Source: Nannobrachium achirus (Eukaryota > Chordata > Actinopteri > Myctophiformes > Myctophidae). From it: a DNA stretch of 64,000 nucleotides. Below the pieces are notes generated by a model. The model worked only from the letters and a program-made list of their open reading frames with translations. It made no database searches and had not been told where the DNA came from. Made by a program: the position numbers and the translations under genes. Each line of letters starts with the position of its first letter. The stretch's first letter is position 1. Positions 1-11,473 of this stretch are shown here, one piece after another. The DNA lies in the NCBI GenBank assembly GCA_963921795.1, contig OY997641.1:73177272-73241271 (forward strand). The letters run 5' to 3'.

Positions 1-115
1 AAGTAAGGAAGAGGCCCAAGGTTTTCTATTATGGCTTGCATGGAGCCTAATGGGCTGGCGAGTGGTGCTAGTACCGCTATATTCTAAATAGTCAATGCAT
101 ACTTGTCCTGTAACT

Positions 116-1173
116 AGGGCTGACCCAAAAAAATCGAATATTCGAAGCTTCGTTCGAAGGCACGGTATTCTAATTTAAAAAAGAAATTCGAATAATCGTC
201 CGTTTGTCCTTTGGGGGGGGGAGCGTGCCTTAGCTTGCGCCTCGCTCCACTCTAGCGTGATAACGTCACCCCCTTCTCATACACGTGTTAACATTAATAA
301 CAAGCCAACAACAACAAGAGCAAGCATGAAGCCATCAGAATGGTCGCCGATGAAGAAAAGAAAAGACAGCGCGCTGTCACATATAACCGCGTGCATGGGT
401 GTTGCACCGACATTGGTTTGGCGGAGAAATGTGTGACACCAATGTCTGAGTAACATCACCCAATGCAACTATGCGATGCAGTCGCGCGTTTCTGTGCCGG
501 GCCAGTGTCGGTGTAACATGCATGCGGTTGCTGTCTTCCAAGTTCCACACGCACGCTCACAGACACACAAGCTTGTTCTTCAACAGGGAACAAACAGCGA
601 AACTTGGATTTTACAAAACGGACCCCGTCGGCGTCGATCCCGTTTTAAAGAGGAAAAAGAGCTTAACACCAACTTGCTAGGGTTATGTTGTCGTGATGTT
701 GATGAAGACAAGTTTATATCTGATCTGCGAGCTCAAAACTAGTCGCGCCCGCATAGTTGTCTGAGTTGTATGAGTGGAACGCTAAATCAGACATACTGCA
801 GTGCAATTATTTACTATAAAATCTACTATTACATTTGCGTGTACATACAGTACACATTGGGACTTGGGAGTTAATCTGTTATATAGGGCTCGTGATCGCG
901 CTGCTGCTGTTGGCTGTTGCAGCCGCGATGTGTTACATTACAGACGTGATTTGATTATGTCAATCCTACTGTACTGCAAAAAACACTTTTCTTTAATATA
1001 GAAAACATTTGTATCATATTCTATTCTTCTTCTTTGTCGCTGTATTGTTGTTTTTGATGTAATGAAAATAGGGAGCTTTATTATGAGGAAAAAACTGGTG
1101 TGTTTTCCCTTTTAAAATTGGGTAATTTTTATACACATTTCCTTAACGGTCATCACTTGTGTAACCGATCAAA
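116..1173. other. Non-coding stretch, possible hAT end at 117
   Basis: Copy-B DNA is not homologous past about position 115, so this is an insertion or replacement. It begins with TAGGGCTGACCC, which resembles the terminal repeats of TAGGG-type hAT elements, followed by an AT-rich palindromic TTCGAA-rich segment. I found no matching opposite end. The short open frames at 277-1001 show no recognisable protein. Confidence 0.35.
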
Positions 1174-1442
1174 AACTGAAATTCAGTTTCCCTATGAAAA
1201 TCTTTGACAGCTAGGGTAATTCTGTGTCTCATTCACTCACTATACACTAATACTATAGGGGAAAAAATCACTCCCAAAAAATATGCTTTAAGTGGGATGT
1301 GACGGGTCTAACTAGGTGTTTTTAATTATTCTGAATCCATTGCAAGCATTTGTTTTGCACAAAAAAAACATTCATTGGGCTAAAAACAGCCCATAAAATG
1401 ACGGTTTAGTGATGAGTCATCACTTTTCACAGTGGTATGGGG

Positions 1443-3240
1443 TAGAGCAGTGGTTCTCAATCTTTTTTGGCTTGAGTACCCCCTTTTCGCAGATTTGAAT
1501 AATAGTAGGCCTATCATGATTCTATATTTCTTTTTGGGGGGCATCATCTTGAGTACCCCCTGCAGTACCTCCGCGTACCCCTAGGGGTACACGTACCCCC
1601 ATTTGAGAAACACTGCCCTAGGGGTACGCGGAGGTACTGCAGGGGGTTCTCAAGATGATGCCCCCCAAAAAGAAATATAGAATCATGATAGGCCTACTAT
1701 TATTCATAGTTAAATAATTAACTACAATTTAATTAGAAGGAGAAACAACATTTACTGTTATGTTTAATGATGGTACTTGGAGAGACTTGTTGTGAGCCTG
1801 ATACAGTAGTTGACAACCCAAATGACATGGTACCATGCAAATGGTATGTGTTTGAATGTTGTTTGAATGAATGTAATTTATATGAAAACTGGACTGAAAT
1901 GTTATGGCCAACTCTCACTCCCTTTTTATGTTTTGTGATGTTATATTCTTGAAAAGGGGGGCTATCATATCATATACCGCTAGTATTGTTGGTTTTAATT
2001 GCAGTTGGGAAAATATTGTTGTCGGGTGAAGGGGCCAGGGGTACTTGGATTAAAAAATCTGCGAAAGGGGGTACTCAAGCCAAAAAAGATTGAGAACCAC
2101 TGCCCTAGGGGTACACGTACCCCCATTTGAGAAACACTGGGGTAGAGCCCTGCAAGCCCGCCGGGACCCGACCAGGGCCCGGCCCGGCCCGCCAAAAACG
2201 GGCCGGACGGGCTCGTTTCTGAAACTCACCAACGGGCCTAGGGCCGGGCCGGGCTCAGAACCATGCTCGGAACATTTCGCGCTGTGAATTTCACACATGA
2301 CGTCTCTGTGTGCGGCTGTGCGCATAGCTAGAATGGAGAGTGTGTGCTGCCTCGCATAGCCTATAGTCTTCTAGGCTATGGGTTCTATCCGTATCTATAG
2401 CAACACAGTACATTAGCCAATGGGCGCGACGAGCAGAGGGCTTTACGGCTTTTATTTTTTCACACACTCACACAAACTCTGTGTCTGCGACTCACACAGC
2501 AAGACTAGAAAATTAGGAGCACTATACTGTAGATTCACCCATTCACATCATTTCTCAAATACATCGCCCTGCAATGATTCCCCGACCTCCCGTATCCGTT
2601 CATTACGGAATGCGTCTTTACACTTTAGTAGGCTAACTGGACGATACTCCGTATTTTACGAGATGGCTTGTAACCACGGCAAGCCGAGTCAGCCGACAAT
2701 AATATCAATCAATCAATGTCTAATTTTCTGCTGTGAGGATATACAGAACATAACAAACGGTGGGTGGAGGAAGATTTCTTACTTGTGTTGTGATATAGAC
2801 TTCTTTCTTTTAATCAGAGCGCAAGACGAGCACAGCTATTGAGGGCTGTACATACGTCTCACAGTCTCCGTCCTCTCCGACCATAGTTTTCGTCGGAAAG
2901 TTTCGACTTTCTGACGTGCGTGCAGCTTTCCGAACTCAAATTAGGAGTAATCCTTTTCAGAAGTTGCAAGAGATGTCATTTTGTAGTTGAACCGGACCTT
3001 TCCGACGCAAATTTCGGTGGTCTGTGACAGTATGGACTCCCCTAGAGAGTGTAGCTGCTGCGCGCAGCAGACAGCAGTGAAAGCCACGCACGAAAATAAT
3101 TAATTAAATAGGTGACGGGCTTACGGGCCGGGCCGGGCTCGTTTCTGAAACTCACCAACGGGCTTGGGGCCGGGCCGGGCCTTAATTCCACGGGCCCGGG
3201 CCGAGCCGGGCCCCACATTTCAGGCCCGTGCAGGGCTCTA
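1443..3240. mobile_element. Non-autonomous hAT element (TAGAGCCCTGCA ends)
   Basis: The ends are inverted: TAGAGCCCTGCA at 1443 (interrupted after 5 bases by the inner element and resumed at 2148) and its complement at the right end. The exact 8-bp target duplication GTATGGGG lies at 1435-1442 and 3241-3248. Both subterminal regions are very GC-rich GGGCC-type sequence. No transposase was seen. An 8-bp duplication is characteristic of hAT elements. Confidence 0.85.
1448..2139. mobile_element. Nested hAT element (CAGTGGTTCTCAA ends)
   Basis: This element begins CAGTGGTTCTCAA and ends with the imperfect complement TTGAGAAACACTG. It is flanked by the exact 8-bp duplication GGGTAGAG (1440-1447 and 2140-2147). 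CAGNGGTTCTCAA ends are typical of the hAT Charlie/Buster group. Inside are inverted copies of ~95 bp (about 1499-1593 and 1616-1709), so it is a foldback or self-inserted derivative. It has no transposase. It landed five bases inside the left end of the element at 1443-3240. Confidence 0.85.
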
Positions 3241-3716
3241 GTATGGGGGTCCATTTCTAGGCCAAGGAATGTTTTTGGTGCAAAACAAATGCTTGCAATG
3301 GATTCAGAATAATTAGAAACACCTAGTTATACCCCTCACATCACTTAAAGCATATTTTTTGGGAGTGATTTTTTCCCCCTATAGTAGAGTGTATAGTGAG
3401 TGATTGAGACCCAGAATTACCCTAGCTGTCAAAGATTTTCCTAGGGAAACTGAATTTCAGTCTTTGTGAGATGTGTTACTAGACACCTTTACAAACACAT
3501 TGGTGAAGAATTTTTTTGGTAAGGAATTTATTCCAGGATTTGACACTATTTCTAAAGATATCCCCTGACTATTATAAATAAATAAAAGACAATGTTGCTC
3601 TCTACTAACTGCGAGAGATGGCCAACCCACTTTTTCATATAAACATGCAAGTCCTTACTTATGTCATATCAAATTCCATATCTTAATAAAGTCCTTATTA
3701 TATTCCTTCATTGCAG

Positions 3717-5362
3717 ACCAGTGTGCAGAGTCCAGCCTGAAGGTGAAGATGAGTTGGAGTGTTTCTGTTAAACAGGAACCTGAAAACCACCTGGACATCA
3801 GTACGTTTCATGCCTTCTCTTCTCTTCTCTTCTCTTCTCTTCTCTTCTCTTCTCTTCTCTTCTCTTCTCTCGCTGTCTCTCTTAGAGAGAATGTTTGCAG
3901 GAAATGGCTTTTTTTAATGCATGAGAATAGATTTGGAACTACCAAAGCTATAACACAGAGGAAACGCTGCATAAAATAACAAAGTACAAACCTTTAATGT
4001 TTTTTTCTCATTTTATCTTTTTATTCTCCCCTAGACTTTGTTTCCCTCCCTGTGTGTAAAGAGGAGCTTTTCCCTGAACATCAGGAGAGGAGTCCCAGTC
4101 TGGAGGAACCACAACCTCCACAGATTAAAGAGGAACAGGAGGAGCAACTACAAGAGGAGGCTGATGGATCAACGTTGACATTACTAGCAGTGAAAAGTGA
4201 AGGTGATGATGAAAACAGAGAGACAGAGGCTGTAGCCAGCACCTCAACTGAACACATGAAAACACAAGCTGATGTAGAGGACTGTGGAACATCACAACCA
4301 ACTAGTGGTGACCAGCTCCTCTCTCCACACTGTTCTCAATCTGACATCACTGAAGACAGTGATGAGTGGGTGGAGACCAGGGAAGGTCAGTCGGTTGTAA
4401 ACACACTGGATTCACACAAGACACACAATGTGGAAGGACAAACATTGTCTTTAAGCCACAAGCTGTCCCAGGATCTGCCAGTGTCAAAACAAACTCACTC
4501 CAAGAACAGCCACACAGGGAAGAAAAGTTTTAGTTGTACGGTGTGTGGCAAAATATTTAATCGCAAGGTACATCTGAAGAGGCACACTGTTGTTCATACA
4601 GGGGAAAAGCCCTTTACTTGTACTGTTTGTGGTAAAGGCTACGGTCGAAGTGATCATTTAAAAACACACATGATGACTCATACAGGGGAAAAGCCCCTTA
4701 CTTGTACAGTTTGTGGTAAAGGCTGTAGTCATAGTGGTGAGTTAAAAGTACACATGAGGACTCATACAGGGGAAAAGCCCTTTACTTGTACAGTTTGTGG
4801 TAAAGGCTGTGGTCATAGTGGTGAGTTAAAAGTACACATGAGGACTCATACAGGGGAAAAGCCCTTTACTTGTACAGTTTGTGGTAAAGGCTACGGTCAC
4901 AGTGTTAATTTAAAAACACACATGAGGACTCATACAGGGGAAAAACCGTTTACTTGTACAGTTTGTGGTAAAGGCTGTGGTCAGAGTGGTGAGTTAAAAA
5001 CACACATGAGGACTCATACAGGGGAAAAGCCCTTTACTTGTACAGTTTGTGGTAAAGGCTGCGGTACCTGTAGTGATTTAAAAGTACACACGAGGACTCA
5101 CACAGGGGAAAAGCCTTTTACTTGCACAATATGTGGTAAAGGCTGTGGTCAAAGTGGTGAGTTAAAAGTACACATGAGAACTCATACAGGGGAAAAACCC
5201 TTTACTTGCACAATATGTGGTAAAGGCTGTGTTCATGGTGGTGAGTTAAAAGTACACATGAGGACTCATACAGGGGAAAAGCCCTTTACTTGCACAGTTT
5301 GTGGTAAAGCTTTTAGTCTAAATAATCGTCTAAAAATACACTTGAGGACTCATACAGGTTAA
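3717..5362 (+). CDS. Poly-C2H2 zinc-finger protein ZNF-A (exons 2-3)
   Basis: Probable nuclear, sequence-specific DNA-binding protein. The exons are 3717-3800 (acceptor TTGCAG, donor GTACGT) and 4035-5362 (acceptor CCCCTAG). The join is in phase and gives 459 residues from the ATG at 3749. Exon 2 is also open upstream of that ATG and has a phase-1 acceptor, so a first exon like the one at 23357 probably lies left of the window. Residues ~1-180 are acidic and Glu/Gln/Ser-rich (IKEEQEEQLQEEADG). Residues ~180-459 hold ten tandem C2H2 fingers with TGEKP linkers. In six fingers (3, 4, 6-9) the conserved core Phe is Cys (CGKGC), and in two it is Tyr. The protein stops at a linker; 5363-5395 is a decayed eleventh finger. 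I see no KRAB, SCAN, BTB or FiNZ domain. Target unknown. Confidence 0.85.
3813..3870. repeat. (TTCTC)n microsatellite in ZNF-A intron
   Basis: This is a run of about 11 TTCTC units just after the exon 2 donor. The same intron position holds a TTCTC run in ZNF-B (35557-35622) and a TCTGC run in the truncated copy (34192-34222), so it is an old, unstable intronic repeat. Confidence 0.9.
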
Positions 5363-5387
5363 AACACCTTTACTTGTGCAGTTTGTG

Positions 5388-5700
5388 GTACGCTGCATGG
5401 ATCTATTTTGTCACTTGGCTTCTCAGTCTGGACCGCTTCCTTTCTCCAAGGGGAGGTGAGACATAGAATGCAAGTGGAATCCAAACGTGGCTTCTTATTG
5501 GTCTGTGGTGGGGGTGGGACAAATACACCAGTGTGTATTGGCTGGCTGATAACGTAGCTACCCTAATCTACTCTGATTTGTTGGAACAACATCCAATCAG
5601 CAACAACGTCGCCTCCGTCAAAACTGATATACGAGTCAACTGAATCATGGCCAGACTGAGAAGCGAAACGATAAAACTGATCCACGAAACGTAGTGTAGC
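5388..5700. mobile_element. Small inverted-repeat element in the 3' region of ZNF-A
   Basis: About 34 bp containing TTGGCTTCTCAGTCTGG at the left recur inverted at the right (CCAGACTGAGAAGCGAAA, ~5653-5687), about 300 bp apart. The same element follows ZNF-B at ~36905-37215, so it inserted before the gene was duplicated. Its left end abuts the decayed finger remnant. Superfamily not determined. Confidence 0.6.
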
Positions 5701-5990
5701 AGGCTGGCACCCTGGCTTCATACAGGCAGGAAAACCCTTTAGCTGCGGTTTGTGGCAAATGCTTGGTCAAGATAAGGAGGATTCAAATAACTGTATTATG
5801 GATGTCTTAATTAACGCCAGGTCTTGTGGAGGTGTGACCAATGCCATTCTGCTATTGTGGGTGCGGAATTCTGCACACTGCATCAAAGCAGTTCACGGTA
5901 AAACGGCCCTGAATTAGTCATGGGTGTTACTTTAATCAAACCAATCGGAGAGAGCATCAGCTGCCATTCCCTTTAAGATCAGTGCAAGAC

Positions 5991-7395
5991 ATGCGTTAAG
6001 CGGCGAGACCAAAAGAATAAGAAACGTCATATTGAAAGGAGAAAAGTGAATGCATCGCCATAATCATATATGGTTGCAATCCCAATGCTTGCTTTATAAG
6101 CTGTAGCTTTGATTGCAGACAGTTGAATAAAACCATGTGTAAGTGGGTTATTATCATCCACATGTTACTGATTCTAGAGAATGTCATGACATTCACAAAC
6201 TGTTAATTAGTGCTGCCGAGCAGTGTTAACTATTCAGCTGCACTTAGGTTCTCAAATCATTGTATTTATACAGACTAACATCTAAGAGGTAAACACAATT
6301 GACACAAGACATTGAAACAACTCACGTCTTCTCATTATATTAAAATCTGAATCATAGAGATTTGTTGAGAATTAAGAGAGTGGGAGCCTCCCGACTCCAG
6401 ACATTTCAGGACATTAGAGGGAGGAAGGGAACGCACACTCACTCACTTCATTTGTTTTCTTTAAAGCTATGGAACAACACCTCAACCATTTCTCTGATGA
6501 TTGTCATTATTATTTCTGATTTGTTTGCTGTACATATGTTTGGTTTCTGATATCTGACTGTGTTTTGCATAGTATTGTCATCTAATGTTTCAATGAATTG
6601 AGTACAAAGGACCCCAATAGAAGCAAGCCATAGTGCTTTGTTGGGTTAAAATCCTTTACTTTCCTGTGCTTTTTTTTCCTGTGATTTTTTTTCTTCTTCT
6701 ATGGACTACTAATAGAATATATAAAAAAAGGTTTTCACTGCTACAAATGTTTTATTTTTGTTATATATCACACCAGAAATGTTCAATATGATAATATGAT
6801 TTTCTATACTTTCAATCTTTCTTTATATTTTGAGATGTTTTGGCTTTTTCTATCTTATTCCTAAACCTCGGAAACCTATTCCTCCTGTGGAAAGAATCCG
6901 GCCGAGTGTGTTTTGGGTCGAGCGTTCAGTTTACCCTTAATTCTCATGACAATTATTATTATCACAGATCGAAATTGTGAAAATGCAGATTTCTTTTATC
7001 AGCTTACCAGTTTTTATAGCGTAGTTTGTTGACTGCATTTGATGCAGTATTAACAGACTTTTTTTCTTTTCTTTCCTTCTTTAAAAAAACGTTACTGTCC
7101 TGGCCCACAGAATTCAGAGCAGAAGAGGAAGTAAGCTCTGTATTGGCACCTTGCCTCTAAATTAACACAAGATAATTAATTCCATCATTATTCTGCTTTA
7201 TGTGTTTACAGCAGAGAAGATTTAAAACGCCCATAATCCAGTCAATCATGGTGATGATTAATGGAAAGAAGTTAAATCTATTATTGTATCCTGGGGCGCC
7301 CGCTGACCTAGTGGTCCAGGTGCATATACCACATAGGCTCTGATGCATGAGAGCGTGTCACAGGTTTGAAAAAGAGCTCTAAAAGAGCACCTAAA
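5991..7395. other. Non-coding AT-rich stretch
   Basis: No convincing gene. The part at 6845-6965 is related to 33795-33910 (both contain TTATTCCTAAACCTC followed by ACCCTTAATTCT), which is another echo of the duplicated neighbourhood. The 62-codon frame at 6362 has no features I recognise. Confidence 0.5.
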
Positions 7396-7397
7396 TA

Positions 7398-8165
7398 AAC
7401 TCAGCACAAAAAGAAAGGAAACATATTCATAATTAATTATATCTCCCCTCTAATAATACCAAATTGTATTGTGTTTTATATCATTGTTATCGTTGATTCG
7501 TCACCTTTGCAACGAGGTACAGCTTGTAAGCATCGGGCATTCGAGGCATGAGCTACACAGCCAAACGTGTGGGTGGTGCCGACCAGAATTTGCCAAAACT
7601 TGGTCCATTATATTTCCCCTTTAATTATGCCAAATGGTATTGTGTTTGGTATCATTGTTATCTTTGATTCGTCACCTTTACAACGAGGTACAGCTTGTTA
7701 GCATCGGGCAGTCGTGGAATGAGCAACACAGCCAAACGTGTGCTGTGGGCAGCGCCCGTCCAAAAATGGTCAAAATGGCCTGGCAGGCCTGCAATACTGT
7801 TCTTTTGGTGCATTTGGAGAATTGAATGACTGCACTCTACCACAGTAATAAGGAAAGAAAAAAACAACACATATTGGCCATTTTTACACTTTGTTAATGT
7901 TAAGCTCAGTGTCAGGGAAGCCCAAAACTAGAGTAAATGCTAGCAGAACAGTGTATTGCAAACCATTTTTACAACATTCTGGTCGGCGCTACCCACACGC
8001 TTGGCTGTGTAGCTCATGCCTCGAATGACCGATGCTTACAAGCTGTACCTCGTTGTAAAGGTAACGAATCTACGATATAAATGATTTAAAACACAATACA
8101 ATCTGGTATTATTAAAGGGGATATAATTAATTATTAATATGTTTCCTTTCTTTTTGTGCTGAGTT
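7398..8165. mobile_element. TA-flanked long-inverted-repeat element, Tc1/mariner-like
   Basis: The terminal sequence AACTCAGCACAAAAAGAAAG at 7398 recurs inverted at 8165, and TA dinucleotides flank both ends, as expected for Tc1/mariner insertions. The inverted arms are ~190 bp (7398-7590 and 7975-8165). A third copy of the arm lies in direct orientation at ~7610-7785. There is no transposase, so it is a non-autonomous element. Copy B lacks it. Confidence 0.7.
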
Positions 8166-8854
8166 TATATCGTCAATGTGTACCTGGCCTCTGCAATAAG
8201 TCTGCTTACTGTACATTTTAGTTCATGTTTTGACTACTCGTGTATAGGCCTACGTTTTTTTGTCATTAAATGTCTTGTTGAATTCACCCTTTGTCAGCCT
8301 TCTGGTTGGTCCCTGACTGACCAACCAGCAGGCTCTATCTGCCTTGTCCCGCCCTGGTTCCGCCTTTTTGATGTTGAATTTGCTAAAACATAATTGTTGT
8401 AGAAATAAAAACATGCTGAGTCACTATATTGCCACTGAGCAGCTCCATTTGACTGAAACCAAGTTTTAAATTAGAATTGAACACACAGAATAACAATACG
8501 AAGCAACTGAATTAGAATGGTAGTGGATGGAGTGTCCCACCGAATGTCCCACCAAGACACTGCAACCAATGGGTGTGAAGAGGGATGGGACAATGGGCGG
8601 GACTTGACAAAGGGTGAATTGAATATGAAGGACCTCAATGGAAATGAGCCCTGGGGGTCATCCTTTAAGCATCCTTTTGTATAAATCTGTACCAGATTGT
8701 TAATAATAATGATACTGTTAATAAAGTATCATTTTAATCAATCAATGCCGTATGTGGCTCCCTCTACTTGATTAAACACAATTAGTTTTTGTGAAATAAA
8801 AATGTTGAATTTTTCGTATTATTATTATTATTACCCCTATTATTAATCATCGTC
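8166..8854. other. Non-coding stretch with retroposon-like tail
   Basis: The part at ~8690-8750 ends AATAAAGTATC... followed by ATCAATCAAT, a 3' tail of the kind carried by fish LINEs and SINEs. The 17-mer around 8280 (ATTCACCCTTTGTCA) recurs inverted near 8607-8623. No gene was recognised. Confidence 0.4.
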
Positions 8855-8923
8855 AGGGTGGGGGGGCCCCAGTTAAAATATGATTATTTTGGGGTCGCAG
8901 CCTGAAAAGGTTGAGAACCACTG
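8855..8923 (+). mobile_element. Solo 3' end of a ZBED-type hAT
   Basis: This ends GGTTGAGAACCACTG and matches the last ~70 bp of the autonomous hAT that ends at 56035 (AATATGATTATTTTGGGGTC-like). The same fragment lies at 38945-39015 in copy B, so it predates the segmental duplication. Confidence 0.6.
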
Positions 8924-9362
8924 CTGATATAGGCCGCTGTTTCCCAAACAGTGGGTCGGACCCATTTGTGGGTCATGGACCAATTTATACGGGTCACGAC
9001 CCGAGTAAAAATCCCATTTTATTTTCCTACATAAAGATGTATACAGTGAAAACTGAAAATAGCCAATTTAAGGGGCAAACGTCTACTTTATCTTTTGGGT
9101 CTTGAGTTACAAAGTTTCAGAGAAACGGATGCGTTTCGGCCCGGCGTCCTTCGAGTTTTGAAACGCTGAGGAAGGCGTTTTTTCATCCCAGTTAAACAGT
9201 GATTTCCGTGGCCAAATAATATAGGCCTACACATTAATTTGGGCGTCCTTGACGTGAATATGTTTGAGAACCACGGATCCTTAATATCACCAGGGGCCAT
9301 TCTAAGATGAAAGATTGGAGGCATGTTTTGAAATATAGACGATATAATCAAATACAATTATT

Positions 9363-9365
<3 letters not shown>

Positions 9366-9411
<46 letters not shown>

Positions 9412-9425
9412 GTGCGTGCGTGCGT
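9366..9425. repeat. (TG)n microsatellite
   Basis: This is a pure GT/TG run followed by GCGT variants. Copy B has only a short version at 39556-39570, so the array length differs between copies. Open frames through it are repeat artefacts. Confidence 0.95.
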
Positions 9426-9522
9426 GAACATGTGCGCGTGCATGTTCGTGTTTGCGTGTTACATGGTCCTTGTATGGTTACACACATAAATGATGGTGAT
9501 GATCCATTTGCATGTATGTTAC

Positions 9523-10330
9523 TGTCACACTCTGCTCTCGTGAGTGAGAGTAGTGCGCCGAAAGGCACTAGAACCAATGCCCAAAAATATGCTCAACGTA
9601 CTCAAAAAAAGTAGCAAAAACACCCAAAATACTCAAAACGTATTAAGATAGCAAAATATTCAAACATAGTCAGACTTCTTCGTTGCAACACAACCAAGTC
9701 TTTTTATTCACCTTACAAGTGTCCAAGGTATCGGTGTGCAGACAAAAATAAAGAACAAAAGTATGTACACCCCAAACACTGGCCAAGTTGGCGTTAGGTC
9801 TGTTCCCTCTCACAGTCCTCCATTGACTGCTGAGCAGTGGCAGGTCTCCCTCTTATAAGGTCTAAGCCCCTCCTACTGGACCACACCACACCCGAATTGA
9901 TTCCACAATAAACCAGTTAACTTCCATGTCCAAAGACATTACAATTAGCTTACAATGGCACATATTTATACGGTTATCCTCAAAGTTTAACCACATAATC
10001 ATTCAAGTACTATTTACAAAACCCACAGGTGGTGTGGTCCAGAAGGGTGGACCCAACATACTCCCCATTTTGAGACAGGCACTATAAAAGGCACCCAGAT
10101 CCTACATTCGGGTCCTTTCCCACTGCCCAGAATCAGGAAGCACACTGTGGTAAGAAGAGAAAAACAAGAGTCAAACATTTGCCACATATCATGATTAAAC
10201 AAATAAACAATAAAGAATAATAACAAATTAACCCTGTGTTGTATGATACATATTACAAGTTATGGGGGGAAAGAACACATGAACCTAAAAATACTCATCT
10301 GTTTCCTCAGTGGCAGTGTGAACTGCCACA
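9523..10330 (-). repeat. LTR (3' LTR in element orientation)
   Basis: 808 bp, beginning TGTCACACTCTGC and ending AACTGCCACA on the plus strand. It is nearly identical to the other LTR, which suggests a recent insertion. In element orientation it contains a TTATAAG TATA-like box (plus-strand 9852-9860) and AATAAA signals (for example near 9706 and 9751). Confidence 0.9.
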
Positions 10331-11455
10331 CCCCCCCCCCCCCCCCCCCTCTCCCGGCGCAGCCGTGGTGTTACACACCTCCTGGCAATAACCAGACATT
10401 TTAGGGGCTTTAAGAGAACAGTCTGAGGCCTTGTGACCAGGCTGCTGGCAGGAGTAACAAATAATTTCCCCATAACGGCTAGCATTCCCCTGACTGGTAC
10501 TAGGTGGCTGTTGGACGTACCTACTAAACCCCCAAGTCCCATAGTTCCCCTTTGGCCCATCTTGCCTGGTGTCGTCTCGGTTGGGCTGGCGTTGTGACCT
10601 GGCAGCTGGTGTCCTCCGAGCGTTGACATATCGAGTCGCTAGCTTGGCTGCTCCCAAGCCGGTGGTGGGCTCGTGCTCCTTCACCCAGGTCCGGACGTCA
10701 GGTGGAAACACTCGTAGCAGCTGCTCCAATATGATGGCCTCCCCGATGTCCTCCACACTGGTTTGGTCTGGTTGAATCCATCGCCGATACAGGCCCTTCA
10801 GTCATTGGTAGGTCTCGGTGGGCACTTCGTTTGGTGGAACTGCGGTGTCTCTGAAGCGCTGTCTGTACGTCTCGGTCGAAATGTTGAATTTGGCTAACAA
10901 GGCTTGCTTCAGGTCTGGATATGAGTCAGAACGCTCCTCATCCATGGCGGAATAGGCCTCCAATGTCTTCCCCGTCAGTAAAGGCACAAGCCGGTAGGCC
11001 CACTCCACTTCTGGCCACGCCCAGGTTTTGGCAATTCGTTCAAAACAGAGGAGGTAGTTTTCCATATCCTCCCCCACCTGGAACGGAAGCAGCTTGGGGT
11101 CTTTGCGTGGTACTGCTGGTGCTGGTTGGGGCTGCTGTGGGGCTGGTGGTTCTGGTTGGGGCTGCTGTGGGGCTGGTGGTGCTGGTTGGTTCAGGTTGGC
11201 AGCTTGGACTGCTGCCCGAATGCCCCGCATCTCCCTCACCAACAGCTCCTCACGGTCCCTCTGTGCCCCCATAAACCGCCTCAGCAAATCCACCATCTCC
11301 TGCTGGGGTGGAAGAGTATTGCGACGGGAAGTGGCCGCCCCCTCCTTCCCTTCATCATCCTCCCACTCCTGCTCATCTGGTTCAGGTGGGAGTTCAGTCT
11401 TACTTCTCGTGGAATGGGTTTTCAATACCCCCTTGGGGATCTTTCGAGGCCCCAT
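10307..11455 (-). pseudogene. gag: Gag polyprotein with SCAN-like capsid region and CCHC knuckle
   Basis: The frame runs from the ATG at 11455 to a stop at 10307, inside the LTR. In order it shows a charged N-terminus; Pro/Gln-rich repeats (~residues 90-125); a capsid region with LAKFNISTETYRQRFRD, then LLRVFPPDVRTWVKEHEP, which is the helical layout of the SCAN domain; a basic stretch; and one zinc knuckle CYSCQQPGHKASDC. A single in-frame TGA (10802-10804, codon 218) splits the SCAN-like region, where the context suggests CGA mutated to TGA. SCAN domains of vertebrate zinc-finger proteins are known to derive from Gmr1-like gypsy capsids; placing this element in that group is my inference. 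Confidence 0.75.
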
Positions 11456-11473
11456 CCCACCACTGCCACCACT

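Larger units (their letters stand above)
1174..3465. mobile_element. Outermost long-inverted-repeat element of a three-level nest
   Basis: About 205 bp at 1174-1380 recur in reverse complement at 3261-3465, including the motif ACTGAAATTCAGTTTCCC. Between the arms lie two nested hAT elements. No coding sequence and no clear target-site duplication was found for this outer layer, so the superfamily is unknown. It was present first, because the hAT at 1443-3240 interrupts its middle. Confidence 0.7.

Noticed and set aside
2420-2842. 140-codon frame inside the TAGAGCCCTGCA hAT
   Set aside because: No similarity to hAT transposases or any family I recognise, and no splice or start context.
4035-4520. 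KRAB, SCAN, BTB or FiNZ domain in the zinc-finger N-terminus
   Set aside because: The region is acidic and low-complexity with none of the conserved residues of those domains that I can recognise.
9302-9614. Frames made of CV or HT repeats
   Set aside because: Translations of the (TG)n microsatellite; the same applies at 18196-18255 and 20803-20912.
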